Source: CAWCBH01 sp963793785
GTDB lineage: Bacteria; Actinomycetota; Thermoleophilia; Solirubrobacterales; 70-9
Reading direction: 5' to 3'
Assembly (NCBI GenBank): GCA_963793785.1
Contig: CAWCBH010000003.1
Span: 1,612,001 to 1,676,000, forward strand
DNA: 64,000 nt
In this document: in pieces, positions 40,073-48,948 of the stretch
Layout of the letters: every line of letters begins with the position of its first letter
How positions within the stretch are numbered: the stretch's first letter is position 1
Notes under the pieces: generated by a model
The model's input: only the letters and a program-made list of their open reading frames with translations
Databases searched by the model: none
Told to the model about the DNA's origin: nothing
Position numbers and translations under genes: made by a program

Positions 40073-42090
40073 GGGCCGGAGCCGGCAGGCGGCGAGGCAG
40101 CGAGTCGTCGCAGCTGCTCCGGCGTGTAGACGAGTATCCCGAACTGCGAGAAGGGTGAGTACAGCGGCGACAACGGCCGCAGCCGCCGGCCGGCGCGGAA
40201 GGTCTCCAGCGCCCCGGCCCGATCGCCGCCGCCGGCCTGGATCCGGGCCAGGACCAGCGGGTAGCGCCAGTTGGTCGGCTCGCGCTCGATCGCGCCGCGG
40301 ATCTCCTCCTCGGCGGTGCCGAGATCCTCCCGGGCCTCGTCGACCTTGGCGAGCTGCTCGCGCGGACTGGCCGCCCAGGGCTGCGCGTCGACGGCCTCGG
40401 CAGCGAGCTCTCGCGCCTCCTCGAGACGACCCTCGTCGGCCGCCTCCCTGCTTTGGCGGATCAGCTGCGCAGAGACCAGCCCGGGGACCTGCACGACACA
40501 GGCCGCCAGCGCGACGCCGACCAATGCCGCCCGCATCCCGCGGGACCCGATCCGGCCCCGCCGCAGCGACCGCGGCGCCCGCTCGGAGCCGCCCGCGATC
40601 GCCGTCGCAAGGCCGCCGAGCGCCAGGGCGCCGACGGCGGTCATCTCCCATTGCCAGTCCACCGCGGCGCTGACCGCGAAGACGACGAAAGCGGCGCTGA
40701 GCGCGACCGCCGCGGCAACGTCAGCCGGGCGTTGGAGGTCGGCCCGCACCCGCACGGCGACGAACAGCAGCGACGCCAGCAGCGCCAGGGTCAGCAGCAG
40801 GCCGGGCACCCCCAGCTCGGCGAGCTGCTCGAGGTAGAGCGAGTGGGCGTCGCGGACGTACTCGGGATCGCGGGCGTCGCGGCTCCACCAGAACTCGAAC
40901 GTACCCGGCCCGATTCCCTTCACCGGATCCTCGGAGAACGCATCGATTGCCGACGACCAGAGGTCGTTGCGATTGCCGCCGGCGCTGACCAGCCGCGCCG
41001 CGGGGTCGGCGCCGGCGGTCACCCTCTCCTCGCTGCGGAACTCATCCCAGCCGCGCGAGATCGGTCCCTCGGCGAGGGCGATTCCGATCAGCAGCGCCAG
41101 AACCGCTGCCACGACCGCGCGGCGGCGAAGCGGCGGCGACAGCCGCCAGCGATCGCTGCGGACCGCTGCGCAGCCCAGCGCCACGCCGGTGCAGAGTGCC
41201 GCCGCTGCGACGAGTGCGGCGAGCACCACCAGGCCGCCTTCGGCGCCGGTGGCGTCGCCAATCTCGGGCTGGGAGCGCACGGCGACGATCGCGATTGCGG
41301 TGCCGACGCCGGCAGCGCCGGCGTGCACCAGGGCGGTCCAGCGGTTGCGGCTCAGCGCCAGGACCGCCAGCACCGCCACCGCCGAGGTGATCACACCGGC
41401 TCGCGAGTAGGTGAGATAAACGCAGAGGCCGGCCATCGGCACCGTTGCCAGCACCGCGGCCCGGACGGCGTCCCGCGAAACGTGGGCGCTCCATCCCAGC
41501 CCGATTGCGGTCGCCATCGCCCCCCAGGCGCCGATCGCGTTCCAGTAGTCGAGCGGATAGGAGAGGCGGTCGCCGCGGATCGCCTCGTCGACGGCGCTTT
41601 CGGGCAGCAGCTGGGGGAAGAGCCGGCTGCCGACGGCCAGCGCCGTGATCCCCAGCGTCGCGAACGAGATCCCGGCGGCGGCGGCACCGAAGGTATGGCG
41701 GTTGAGCGCCAGCAGGGCCAGGGTGATCAAGCCCAGGTAGCCGAGCAGCCGCGCCAGCTCGGCCACCGTGCGCTCGTCGCTCTCGGTCCAGAGCAGGCTC
41801 AGCGCCAGCCAGGCGATCAGCCCGGCGGCGGCGGCGGCGGGGATCGCCAGCGCACGGACCGGAACGCCGCGGGGGAAGGCGCCGAGGAGGAGGCCGGCGG
41901 CGACAGCCCCCCAGACGCCGAGCGCGAACTGCTGGCGGGTGATCAACCCGTAGCCGCCGGCCTCGAGCGCGAGCACTGCGAGCAGGGCAAAGGCGACGAC
42001 GAAGGCGACGCGGCGTCGCAGCGCCAGCCGGCGTCGGGCCTGGCCCCGGTCGCGGTCCGCGGCGAAACCGAGCCTCCGCGAATCGGTCAT
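40069..42090 (-). CDS. O-antigen ligase/polymerase-like protein with C-terminal TPR region
   Basis: 673 residues from ATG 42090. Ten or more helices, the large loop with GNRNDLWSSAIDAFSEDPVKGIGPGTFEFWW and RDAHSLYLEQLAELGVPGLLLTLALL; the HSLYLEQLAELGV and DPVKGIGPGTF elements are the Wzy_C (O-antigen ligase) signature. After the last helix (about residue 550) comes an alpha-helical TPR-like region (EARELAAEAVDAQPWAASPREQLAKV, GDRAGALETFRAG). Start chosen because the longer frame crosses into antisense of the next gene. It is the first gene of a two-gene operon with the Wzc-like gene and is divergent from a secreted protein, 44 bp away. Confidence 0.9.
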   Translation of the reverse strand: MTDSRRLGFAADRDRGQARRRLALRRRVAFVVAFALLAVLALEAGGYGLITRQQFALGVWGAVAAGLLLGAFPRGVPVRALAIPAAAAAGLIAWLALSLLWTESDERTVAELARLLGYLGLITLALLALNRHTFGAAAAGISFATLGITALAVGSRLFPQLLPESAVDEAIRGDRLSYPLDYWNAIGAWGAMATAIGLGWSAHVSRDAVRAAVLATVPMAGLCVYLTYSRAGVITSAVAVLAVLALSRNRWTALVHAGAAGVGTAIAIVAVRSQPEIGDATGAEGGLVVLAALVAAAALCTGVALGCAAVRSDRWRLSPPLRRRAVVAAVLALLIGIALAEGPISRGWDEFRSEERVTAGADPAARLVSAGGNRNDLWSSAIDAFSEDPVKGIGPGTFEFWWSRDARDPEYVRDAHSLYLEQLAELGVPGLLLTLALLASLLFVAVRVRADLQRPADVAAAVALSAAFVVFAVSAAVDWQWEMTAVGALALGGLATAIAGGSERAPRSLRRGRIGSRGMRAALVGVALAACVVQVPGLVSAQLIRQSREAADEGRLEEARELAAEAVDAQPWAASPREQLAKVDEAREDLGTAEEEIRGAIEREPTNWRYPLVLARIQAGGGDRAGALETFRAGRRLRPLSPLYSPFSQFGILVYTPEQLRRLAASPPAGSGP

Positions 42091-42134
42091 GATTTGAAGC
42101 GACAGGGCACGAGGAAGCCCGGGACACTTGCAAG

Positions 42135-42626
42135 ATGCGCGCAGACGTGCGGAACCACCCACAGTGCTCGCGCCGCTCCGCGGCGCTTGTCTGCCTGCTC
42201 GCGGCGGTGATCGGTTTGGGAGTCGCCCCGGCAGCCGTCGCACAGCCCGCTGCAACCGATCAGTACGTCGAGGAACAGCCTGGGGGCCCCGGTACCGAGC
42301 TCGGCACCGCCCCGGCTCCACCGCCGGCGGACCCGCAGCCGGTCGCCGAACCCGCCCCGGTCGAGGCGGCCCCCGCTGCGGTGCCGGCGCAGCCGCAGCC
42401 GAGCGCCACCGAGCAGCAGCCGGAGGAGGCCTACACGCCTTCGGTCCCGGTGCGGCCGACGACCCTGACGGCCGAACCGGCGGCAACCGACGACGGCGAG
42501 AGCGGCACCCTCTGGCTCGGCGGCTACGGGGTGACGCCGTTCGTCTTCTGCATCGCCGCGATCGTCGCGGCCTGCCTGCTGTGGCGTCTCGGAAGCGGCG
42601 GCCTGGCCCGCCTGCGAGCCGGCTGA
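42135..42626 (+). CDS. Secreted Pro/Ala-rich protein with C-terminal membrane anchor
   Basis: 163 residues: a signal peptide (RRSAALVCLLAAVIGLGVAPAAVAQ), a Pro/Ala/Glu-rich disordered linker of about 85 residues, and a single C-terminal helix GVTPFVFCIAAIVAACLLW followed by RLGSGGLARLRAG. There is no LPxTG motif. The product would sit outside the membrane, anchored by its end. It lies between the ligase/Wzc operon (divergent) and the WbaP gene (same direction, 81 bp on), so a structural role in capsule assembly is possible but unproven. No family recognised. Confidence 0.75.
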   Translation: MRADVRNHPQCSRRSAALVCLLAAVIGLGVAPAAVAQPAATDQYVEEQPGGPGTELGTAPAPPPADPQPVAEPAPVEAAPAAVPAQPQPSATEQQPEEAYTPSVPVRPTTLTAEPAATDDGESGTLWLGGYGVTPFVFCIAAIVAACLLWRLGSGGLARLRAG

Positions 42627-42707
42627 GAAAGCGCGAACGACCGTCCAGCGCCGAGTCGGGGAACCGATCGGCGGGTTATCGTTAGGTGCAATCCCAGGTG
42701 CGCTGCC

Positions 42708-44267
42708 GTGGCGGACCGATCCGCCGAGCCGGGCGGGGTTGCGGCGAAAATGGAGAGACAACGGATGATGTCCGGCAGTCCCTTGCCCGAGACCGGGGTC
42801 GCGGCGCTGACGCTCGACTCCCCTCCTCGGCCGGTCGCCACGCCCGAGCAGGCCGGACGCGACGAGCACGCCGAAGCGGAGCGGGGCCGGCGGGAGACGA
42901 TCCGCCGCCGCCACTCGACCTTCAGGCGCTCGCTGGCGGTGGCCGACCTGCTTGCCGTCGCCACCACCCTGCTCTGCGGCGCGGTGCTGTTCGGCGACGA
43001 CTCGCTGAATCCGGTCGGGGCCGCCGGGGCCCTGTTGCTGGTGATCGTGGTGATGAAGGCCGTCGGCCTCTACGACCGCGACGAGCACCTGCTCCACAAG
43101 ACGACCCTTGACGAGCTGCCGCGGCTGTTCGAAGTCGCCACCGTGAGCTCGTTGCTGCTCTGGTTCGGCGGCGACCTGATCGTCGACGGCGACCTCGGCC
43201 GCCGGCAGGTGATCGGGATGTGGGCGTTGATGCTGGTCTTGCTCGTCGTCGGCCGCTCGCTCGCCCGTAACCTCGCCTCCCGCCTCACCCCGCCTGAGCG
43301 CTGCCTGCTGCTCGGCGACGCCCAGGCGGCGGAGGCGTTCCGGCGCAAGATCGCGATCGGCGGCACGATCAGGGCGGAGATGGTCGGCTGGCTGCCGGCC
43401 GAGGTCACCACCAACGGCGGCGAGACGCCGGCGACGCTGGAGATCCCGGCCGGTCTGGAACGGGCCCTCACCGAGCATGACGTGCACCGGATCGTCCTGG
43501 CGCCGGGACGGGTGGACAGCGACGTTCTCCTGCACGCGGTCCGCGACCTGCGCGCGTTCCGCGTCAGCGTCAGCCTGCTGCCGGCGACCCCCCCGGTCGC
43601 CGGATCGACGGTCGAGATCGACCAGATCCACGGGCTCACCCTGCTCGGGGTCCGCAGCTTCGAGATCTCCCGCTCCTCGGGCCTGATGAAGCGCGGCTTC
43701 GACCTCGCGATCTCGATCACGATGTTGATCCTGCTGGCGCCGTTGCTGCTCGCGATCGCGCTGGCGATCAAGCTCAACTCGCCGGGGCCGGTGCTGTTCC
43801 GCCAACAGCGCGTCGGCCGCCACGGGAATCCATTCCTGATGCTCAAGTTCCGCAGCATGGTCAACGACGCCGAGGAGCGGCGGGCAGAGCTGCAGGGCCT
43901 CAACGAGGCCGACGGCCTCTTCAAGCTCGCCGACGACCCCAGGGTGACGCGGGTGGGCCGGATCATTCGCGCCTGGTCGCTCGACGAGCTGCCACAGCTC
44001 CTCAACGTCCTGCGCGGCGAGATGAGCCTGGTCGGCCCGCGGCCGCTGATCCCGGAAGAGGACTCGCTGATCGAGGGCCTCTACCGGCGCCGCCTCGACC
44101 TGCGACCGGGGATGACGGGGTATTGGCAGGCGCACGGCTCTTCGCGGATACCGCGCGCGGAGATGGTGCGGCTCGACTACCTCTACGTCGCCAACTGGTC
44201 GCTCGGCAACGACATCAGGATCCTCCTGCGAACGGTCCCGTTCGTGTTCGGCCGCCGCGGGCTGTAA
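42708..44267 (+). CDS. Undecaprenyl-phosphate sugar phosphotransferase (WbaP/WcaJ type)
   Basis: 519 residues from GTG 42708. Four N-terminal helices (starting FRRSLAVADLLAVATTLLCG), a CoA-binding-like central region (LLLGDAQAAEAFRRKIAIGGTIRAEMVGWLP) and a C-terminal catalytic domain: KRGFDLAISITMLILLAPLLLA, SPGPVLFRQQRVGRHGNPF, LKFRSMV, SLDELPQLLNVLRGEMSLVGPRPLIPEE and RPGMTGYWQAHG. These are the full hallmarks of bacterial sugar transferases that put the first sugar-1-phosphate on undecaprenyl phosphate. ATGs at 42750 and 42765 are alternative starts. It is the natural first step for this locus; it converges with argS at a 3-nt gap. Confidence 0.93.
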   Translation: MADRSAEPGGVAAKMERQRMMSGSPLPETGVAALTLDSPPRPVATPEQAGRDEHAEAERGRRETIRRRHSTFRRSLAVADLLAVATTLLCGAVLFGDDSLNPVGAAGALLLVIVVMKAVGLYDRDEHLLHKTTLDELPRLFEVATVSSLLLWFGGDLIVDGDLGRRQVIGMWALMLVLLVVGRSLARNLASRLTPPERCLLLGDAQAAEAFRRKIAIGGTIRAEMVGWLPAEVTTNGGETPATLEIPAGLERALTEHDVHRIVLAPGRVDSDVLLHAVRDLRAFRVSVSLLPATPPVAGSTVEIDQIHGLTLLGVRSFEISRSSGLMKRGFDLAISITMLILLAPLLLAIALAIKLNSPGPVLFRQQRVGRHGNPFLMLKFRSMVNDAEERRAELQGLNEADGLFKLADDPRVTRVGRIIRAWSLDELPQLLNVLRGEMSLVGPRPLIPEEDSLIEGLYRRRLDLRPGMTGYWQAHGSSRIPRAEMVRLDYLYVANWSLGNDIRILLRTVPFVFGRRGL

Positions 44268-44270
44268 GCG

Positions 44271-45944
44271 CTACATCCGCTCCGGTGCGGAGATCCCGAG
44301 CAGGCCCAGGACCTGGGCGATCGAGCGCTTGGTCGCCAGGCAGAGGCTGATCCGCGACTCCTCGACCCCCGGTCCCTCGGCGCCGATCACCTTGCAGTCG
44401 CGGTAGAAGGCGTGGAAATCGGCCGCGGTCGCCTGCAGGTAGGCGCAGAGGCGGTGCGGGGCACGGCGGGCGGCGGCCTCGTGCACCTCTCCGGGCAGCT
44501 CCAACAGGCGCTTGATCAGGGCTCGCTCTGCCGGCTCCAGCGGCAGCGGCGAGGAGCCCGGATCCGACTCGCGGGCTCGGTCGACCGCGTCCGAGCCGGC
44601 CCGGCGCAGGATGCTCGCGATGCGGGCGTGGGCATATTGCACGTAGTAGACCGGGTTCTCGCTCGACTCCCGCCGCGCCAGGTCGAGGTCGAGGTCGACG
44701 GTCGTGTCGTGGCTGCGGCCGAGCATGAAGAAGCGGGTCGCATCGACGCCGATGTCGTCGATCAGCTCCTCGAGGGTCACGAACTCCCCCTTGCGCTTCG
44801 ACATCTGCGAGCGGCCCCCGCCGGAGACGATGTGCACGAGCTGCATGATCAGCGCCTCGAGCCGTTCCGGATCGATGTCGAGCGCGGCGAGGGCGGCGCG
44901 CATCCTCGCCACGTAGCCGTGATGGTCGGCGCCGAGCACGTTGATCAGGAGCTCGAAGCCGCGTCCCAGCTTGTCGCGGTGATAGGCGACGTCGGCGGCC
45001 AGGTAGGTCGGGGTGCCGTTGCCTCGCACCAGGACCCGGTCCTTGTCGTCGCCGAGCTCGCTGCTGCGCAGCCACAGCGCCCCCTCGCTCTCGTAGGTGT
45101 GCCCGGAGGATCGCAGCGCCTCCAGCGTCGCCTCGACCTCGCCCGCGTCGTGCAAGGAACGCTCCGAGAACCAGCCGTCGAACGAGCAGCCGAACCGCTC
45201 CAGGGTTGCGCGGATCCGCTCCAGCATCAACTCGACCCCCCGCCGGCAGACGGCGGCGGGGTCGGCCGCGTCGGCGCCCTCGGCGGCCAGCGTCGCGGCG
45301 ATCTCGCCCACGTAGGCGCCCTGGTATCCCTCCTCGGGGGGCTCGGCTCCGGTCATCGCGGCGACGATCGAGGCGGTGAAGCTGTCGATCTGGCCGCCGA
45401 TGTCGTTGACGTAGTACTCGCGCTGGACCCGATGCCCGACCGCAGCGAGGAGGCGGCTGACCGCGTCCCCGTAGGCAGCGTGGCGCCCTCCCGCGGCCGT
45501 CAGCGGCCCGGTCGGGTTCGCGGAGACGAACTCGACCAGCACCTGCTCGGGCTCTGAGACACCGGCGAGCAGCAGCCGCTCCTCGCCGGCCGAGAGGCCG
45601 GCAAGCGCCGAGCGGTACCAGGCGGGGGAGAGCCGCAGGTTGACGAAGCCCGGCCCGGCGACCTCGGCGCTCTCGAGCTGCCCGCCGAGCGTTGACCGCA
45701 GCTCGGCACCGACCTGCTCGGCGACCTCGCGTGGGTTGCGCCCCAGGGGCGCCGCCAGCAGCATCGCCACGTTGGAGCTGTAATCGCCCAGCTCCTCGCG
45801 CGGAGGTCGCTCCAGCGTGGCCTCGGAACGGAGGCTCTCGCCGTCGAGGAGGACGCGGGCGGCCGCATCGACGCCGGCACGGAGGTCGCTGATCGGGTCC
45901 GAGGCGCTGATCGCCGCATCGTAGGGGGCCTGCCCGTGTTTCAG
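44271..45944 (-). CDS. argS: Arginyl-tRNA synthetase with altered HIGH motif
   Basis: About 550 residues covering all ArgS parts: the Arg-tRNA N-terminal domain (LGDYSSNVAMLLAAPLGRNPREVAEQ), FVSANPTGPL, YYVNDIGGQID, LVRGNGTPTYLAADVAYHRDK, VLGADHHGYVARM, the KMSKS-like SQMSKRKGEFVTLEELI, and the C-terminal DALR domain ending GLLGISAPERM. At the HIGH position, where ArgS normally reads HVGHGRG, this protein reads TAAGGRH, losing both histidines. No ATG, GTG or TTG is in frame near the expected N-terminus; I give CTG 45944 as the outer limit. It charges tRNA-Arg in the cytoplasm. Confidence 0.88.
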   Translation of the reverse strand: MKHGQAPYDAAISASDPISDLRAGVDAAARVLLDGESLRSEATLERPPREELGDYSSNVAMLLAAPLGRNPREVAEQVGAELRSTLGGQLESAEVAGPGFVNLRLSPAWYRSALAGLSAGEERLLLAGVSEPEQVLVEFVSANPTGPLTAAGGRHAAYGDAVSRLLAAVGHRVQREYYVNDIGGQIDSFTASIVAAMTGAEPPEEGYQGAYVGEIAATLAAEGADAADPAAVCRRGVELMLERIRATLERFGCSFDGWFSERSLHDAGEVEATLEALRSSGHTYESEGALWLRSSELGDDKDRVLVRGNGTPTYLAADVAYHRDKLGRGFELLINVLGADHHGYVARMRAALAALDIDPERLEALIMQLVHIVSGGGRSQMSKRKGEFVTLEELIDDIGVDATRFFMLGRSHDTTVDLDLDLARRESSENPVYYVQYAHARIASILRRAGSDAVDRARESDPGSSPLPLEPAERALIKRLLELPGEVHEAAARRAPHRLCAYLQATAADFHAFYRDCKVIGAEGPGVEESRISLCLATKRSIAQVLGLLGISAPERM

Positions 45945-46004
45945 CCCCCAGTCGGCTCGGGCCGAGCGGCACCTGTCGCTAGCCTGGCGCGGCGGGTCAT
46001 CCTG

Positions 46005-47474
46005 ATGCCGGTCACAGCGCGGGGACAACGACGAACGAGCATCTGGCGCCTGCCGGCGACGGCCGTCTGTGGGCTGGCGCTGCTGGCCGCGTCGCCGGCC
46101 GAAGGCCGGCCGCTGGTCACCGGAGTCGCCGACCCGCAGGCCAACGCGCTCGGCGATCAGACCACGTTCGACCGGATCAGGGATGCGGGCGCGCGGTTCG
46201 TGCGCCTGACGATCCTCTGGGAGCAGGTCGCCCCGAGGTCGGAGCCGCTGGTCTGGCTTCCGGACAGCCCGGCCGATCTCAACTACGACTGGACCACGGT
46301 CGACCGTGAGGTCCAGATGGCAGATCGAGCCGGTCTGGAGCCCCTGTTCCAGGTCTACGGGGCGCCGGCCTGGGCCCAGCGCTGTACGACGGTGACCGAC
46401 TTCGGCGCTCCCTGCGATCCGGACCCGGCGGCGCTGGCCGACTTCGCAAAAGCCGCCGCGCAGCGCTACAGCGGCTCTTTCCTGGGGCTGCCGCGGGTTC
46501 GCTACTGGGAGCCCCAGAACGAGCCCAACCTGCAGGTCTTCTTCAACCCCCAGTTCCGCAACCGCCGGCCCGTCTCGCCGCTGCTGTACCGGACCCTGCT
46601 GAATCGCTTCTCCGATGCCGTCAAGTCCGTTGACGCCTCCAACCTCGTCGTCACCGCCGGCTTCGGGCCACTCGAGCGCCCCGGCAGCATCGGGCCGCTC
46701 GATTTCGTGCGGCGGATGCTGTGCATGAAGGGCCGGCGCAGGCCGCGCCCGGCCGGCCGTGGCTGCGAGGGCGGGGTGCGCTTCGACATCCTCGCCACCA
46801 ATCCGTTCACGACCGGCGCCCCGACCCGCGAAGGCCCCGATCCCGACGACGTCTCGCTCGGCGACCTGCCGGAGATGCGGCGCCTGCTGCGCGCCGCCGA
46901 GCGCGCCGGCCGGATCGACACCGATCTCGCCCGGGTGCCCTTCTGGGTCACCGAGATGAGCTGGGACTCCAAGCCGCCGGATCCTGGCGGCCTGCCGGAG
47001 GGGCTGCATGCGCGCTGGGCAGCCGAGGCGATTTACCGGGCCTGGTCGGCGGGAGTGGAGATGTTCATGTGGTACGAGCTGCGCGACAACGCCCGCGACG
47101 GGTCGCCCTACGACGAGACCGTGCAGTCCGGCCTCTACCTGCGCGGCGAAAGCGTCGCCCAGGACCGGCCGAAGCTGGCCCTGCAGGCATTCCGCTTTCC
47201 GTTCGTCGCCTTCTCCCGCAACGGGGGCGTCTACGTCTGGGGGCGGACCGCGACCAGCACCCCGGGGCGGGTCGTGCTGGAGGGCAAGACGGCCGGAGGA
47301 TGGCGGACGATCGGCACCACTCGCGCCCGCCGCGACGGGATCTTCTCGAAGCTGCTGACCGGCCCCTTCGGCCGCCGCGGCAAGGGCCTGGTCCGGGCCC
47401 GGCACCGAGGCGACGCGGCGCGGGCGTTCTCGCTCCAGCCCGTGCGCGACTTCTACCATCCACCGTTTGGCTGA
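46005..47474 (+). CDS. Secreted clan GH-A glycoside hydrolase-like protein, copy 1
   Basis: About 489 residues with a signal peptide (WRLPATAVCGLALLAASPAEG) and a TIM-barrel-like domain: FVRLTILWEQVAP, RYWEPQNEPNLQVFF (acid/base Glu in NEP, near residue 173), PFWVTEMSWDSKPPDPGG (putative nucleophile Glu, near residue 316) and AGVEMFMWYELRD. Two Glu in NEP and TE motifs are the clan A arrangement, as in GH5 and GH39. A small C-terminal domain ends RDFYHPPFG. The next gene is a close paralogue. ATG 46005 was preferred to GTG 45936, which overlaps the argS region. Substrate unknown; a glycan trimming or remodelling role fits the neighbourhood. Confidence 0.82.
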   Translation: MPVTARGQRRTSIWRLPATAVCGLALLAASPAEGRPLVTGVADPQANALGDQTTFDRIRDAGARFVRLTILWEQVAPRSEPLVWLPDSPADLNYDWTTVDREVQMADRAGLEPLFQVYGAPAWAQRCTTVTDFGAPCDPDPAALADFAKAAAQRYSGSFLGLPRVRYWEPQNEPNLQVFFNPQFRNRRPVSPLLYRTLLNRFSDAVKSVDASNLVVTAGFGPLERPGSIGPLDFVRRMLCMKGRRRPRPAGRGCEGGVRFDILATNPFTTGAPTREGPDPDDVSLGDLPEMRRLLRAAERAGRIDTDLARVPFWVTEMSWDSKPPDPGGLPEGLHARWAAEAIYRAWSAGVEMFMWYELRDNARDGSPYDETVQSGLYLRGESVAQDRPKLALQAFRFPFVAFSRNGGVYVWGRTATSTPGRVVLEGKTAGGWRTIGTTRARRDGIFSKLLTGPFGRRGKGLVRARHRGDAARAFSLQPVRDFYHPPFG

Positions 47475-47481
47475 CCGGAGA

Positions 47482-48939
47482 ATGGCAGGCGACCCGAAGT
47501 CGAAGACCCGGCACCGCGCGACGATCGCGGTCCTGATCGCGATCGCGGCTGCGGCCGCGGTGCCCGCATCGTCGAGCGCACGGCCACTGGTCACCGGGAT
47601 CTCCGGCCTCGACTCCTCGGGCGATTCGCTTCGCTACAAGCGGGTCCGCGGAGCGGGTGCCGAGTTCGTTCGTATCACGCTGTTCTGGCAGACGATCGCC
47701 CCCAGCGCCGAGCCGGTGCTGTGGGACGCGACCAACCCCGCCGACCCCAACTACCGCTGGGAGGTGGCCGACCGGGAGATCCGGCAGGCGGTCAACAACG
47801 GATTGGACCCCCTGGTGCAGATCTATGGCGCCCCCCGCTGGGCCCAGCGCTGCAGGACCGCCAGCGAAACCGGCGCCCCCTGTGACCCGAATCCCGCCGA
47901 CGTCGCCGACTTCGGTCGCGCCATCGCCGCCCGCTATGCGGGCGGGTTCTTGGGCCTACCGCGGGTGCGCTACTGGCAGCTCTTCAACGAGCCGAACCTG
48001 AGCCTCTTCTTCAACCCTCAGCGCCGCGGCGGCCGGCCGGTATCGCCGACGCTGTACCGGAAGCTGATCAACCCCTTCGCGGTCGCCGTCAAGTCGGCCC
48101 GCTCCTCCAACCTCGTCGTCGGCCCGGGGCTGGCGCCGCTCGGCACCCCGGGCAACGTCGCCCCGCTCGACTTCATGCGGCGCCTGCTCTGCATGCGGGG
48201 TCGCCGCAACCCGAAGCCGATCCCCGGCTGCAAGCAGACGACGACCTTCGACGTCTGGGCGACGAACCCGTACACGACTGGCGGCCCGACGCACGAGGCG
48301 ATTGCTGCCGACGACGTCTCCCTCGGCGACCTGCCGGAGATGCGCCGCCTGCTGCGGGCGGCCGAGCGGGCCGGGAAGATCAACTCCGACCTGGACCCGG
48401 TCCCGTTCTGGGTCACGGAGTTCTCGTGGGATTCCAGGCCCCCCGATCCGGGCGGACTTTCCTGGCGGATTCACGCCCGCTGGGCGGCGGAGGCGATGTA
48501 CCGGGCCTGGGGAGCCGGCGTCACCGTCTTCTTCTGGTACCAGCTTCGCGACGACGATCGCAACGGGGCCCCCTACAACGCCAGCGTCCAGTCGGGCCTC
48601 TACCTGCGCGGCGCAACCGTCGCCCAGGACCGGCCCAAGCGTGTCCTGCGGGCCTTCCGGTTTCCGTTCGTCGCCTTCCGCGGCGGGCGCGGCGTGCGGA
48701 TCTGGGGGCGGACCCCAGACAGCGACGCCGGCCCGGTCGTGATCGAGCGACGCGCCGGTGGGGGCTGGCGCCGGCTCGCCTCCGTCAGGGCCGACGGAGA
48801 CGGGATCTTCCGACGTCTGGTCCGGACTCGATATGGGCGCGGCGGCGGCGGGCTCGTCCGCGCCCGCGCCGGGGGCACCAACGCGGTGCCCTTCTCGCTC
48901 GACTACGTGCGCGACTTCTACCAGCCGCCGTTCGGCTAG
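47482..48939 (+). CDS. Secreted clan GH-A glycoside hydrolase-like protein, copy 2
   Basis: 485 residues from ATG 47482, 7 nt after copy 1. Signal peptide (ATIAVLIAIAAAAAVPASSSARP), then FVRITLFWQTIAPSAEPVLWD, RYWQLFNEPNLSLFF (acid/base Glu, near residue 169), PFWVTEFSWDSRPPDPGG (nucleophile Glu, near residue 312), VFFWYQLRDDDRNG and a C-terminal RDFYQPPFG. It is clearly a tandem duplicate of copy 1 that has diverged in most loops, keeping a common C-terminal domain and the two catalytic Glu. Same likely class, with possibly different specificity. Confidence 0.85.
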   Translation: MAGDPKSKTRHRATIAVLIAIAAAAAVPASSSARPLVTGISGLDSSGDSLRYKRVRGAGAEFVRITLFWQTIAPSAEPVLWDATNPADPNYRWEVADREIRQAVNNGLDPLVQIYGAPRWAQRCRTASETGAPCDPNPADVADFGRAIAARYAGGFLGLPRVRYWQLFNEPNLSLFFNPQRRGGRPVSPTLYRKLINPFAVAVKSARSSNLVVGPGLAPLGTPGNVAPLDFMRRLLCMRGRRNPKPIPGCKQTTTFDVWATNPYTTGGPTHEAIAADDVSLGDLPEMRRLLRAAERAGKINSDLDPVPFWVTEFSWDSRPPDPGGLSWRIHARWAAEAMYRAWGAGVTVFFWYQLRDDDRNGAPYNASVQSGLYLRGATVAQDRPKRVLRAFRFPFVAFRGGRGVRIWGRTPDSDAGPVVIERRAGGGWRRLASVRADGDGIFRRLVRTRYGRGGGGLVRARAGGTNAVPFSLDYVRDFYQPPFG

Positions 48940-48948
48940 TAGCGGTTT

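Noticed and set aside
42087..44135. A 682-residue minus-strand ORF opposite the WbaP gene
   Set aside because: Arg/Gln/His-rich antisense shadow; the plus strand has all sugar-transferase motifs.
44271..47594. A 1107-residue minus-strand ORF spanning argS and the first glycoside hydrolase gene
   Set aside because: Only the argS part has homology; the upstream 550 residues are the antisense of a real secreted protein and lack any domain, a common effect at 70% GC.
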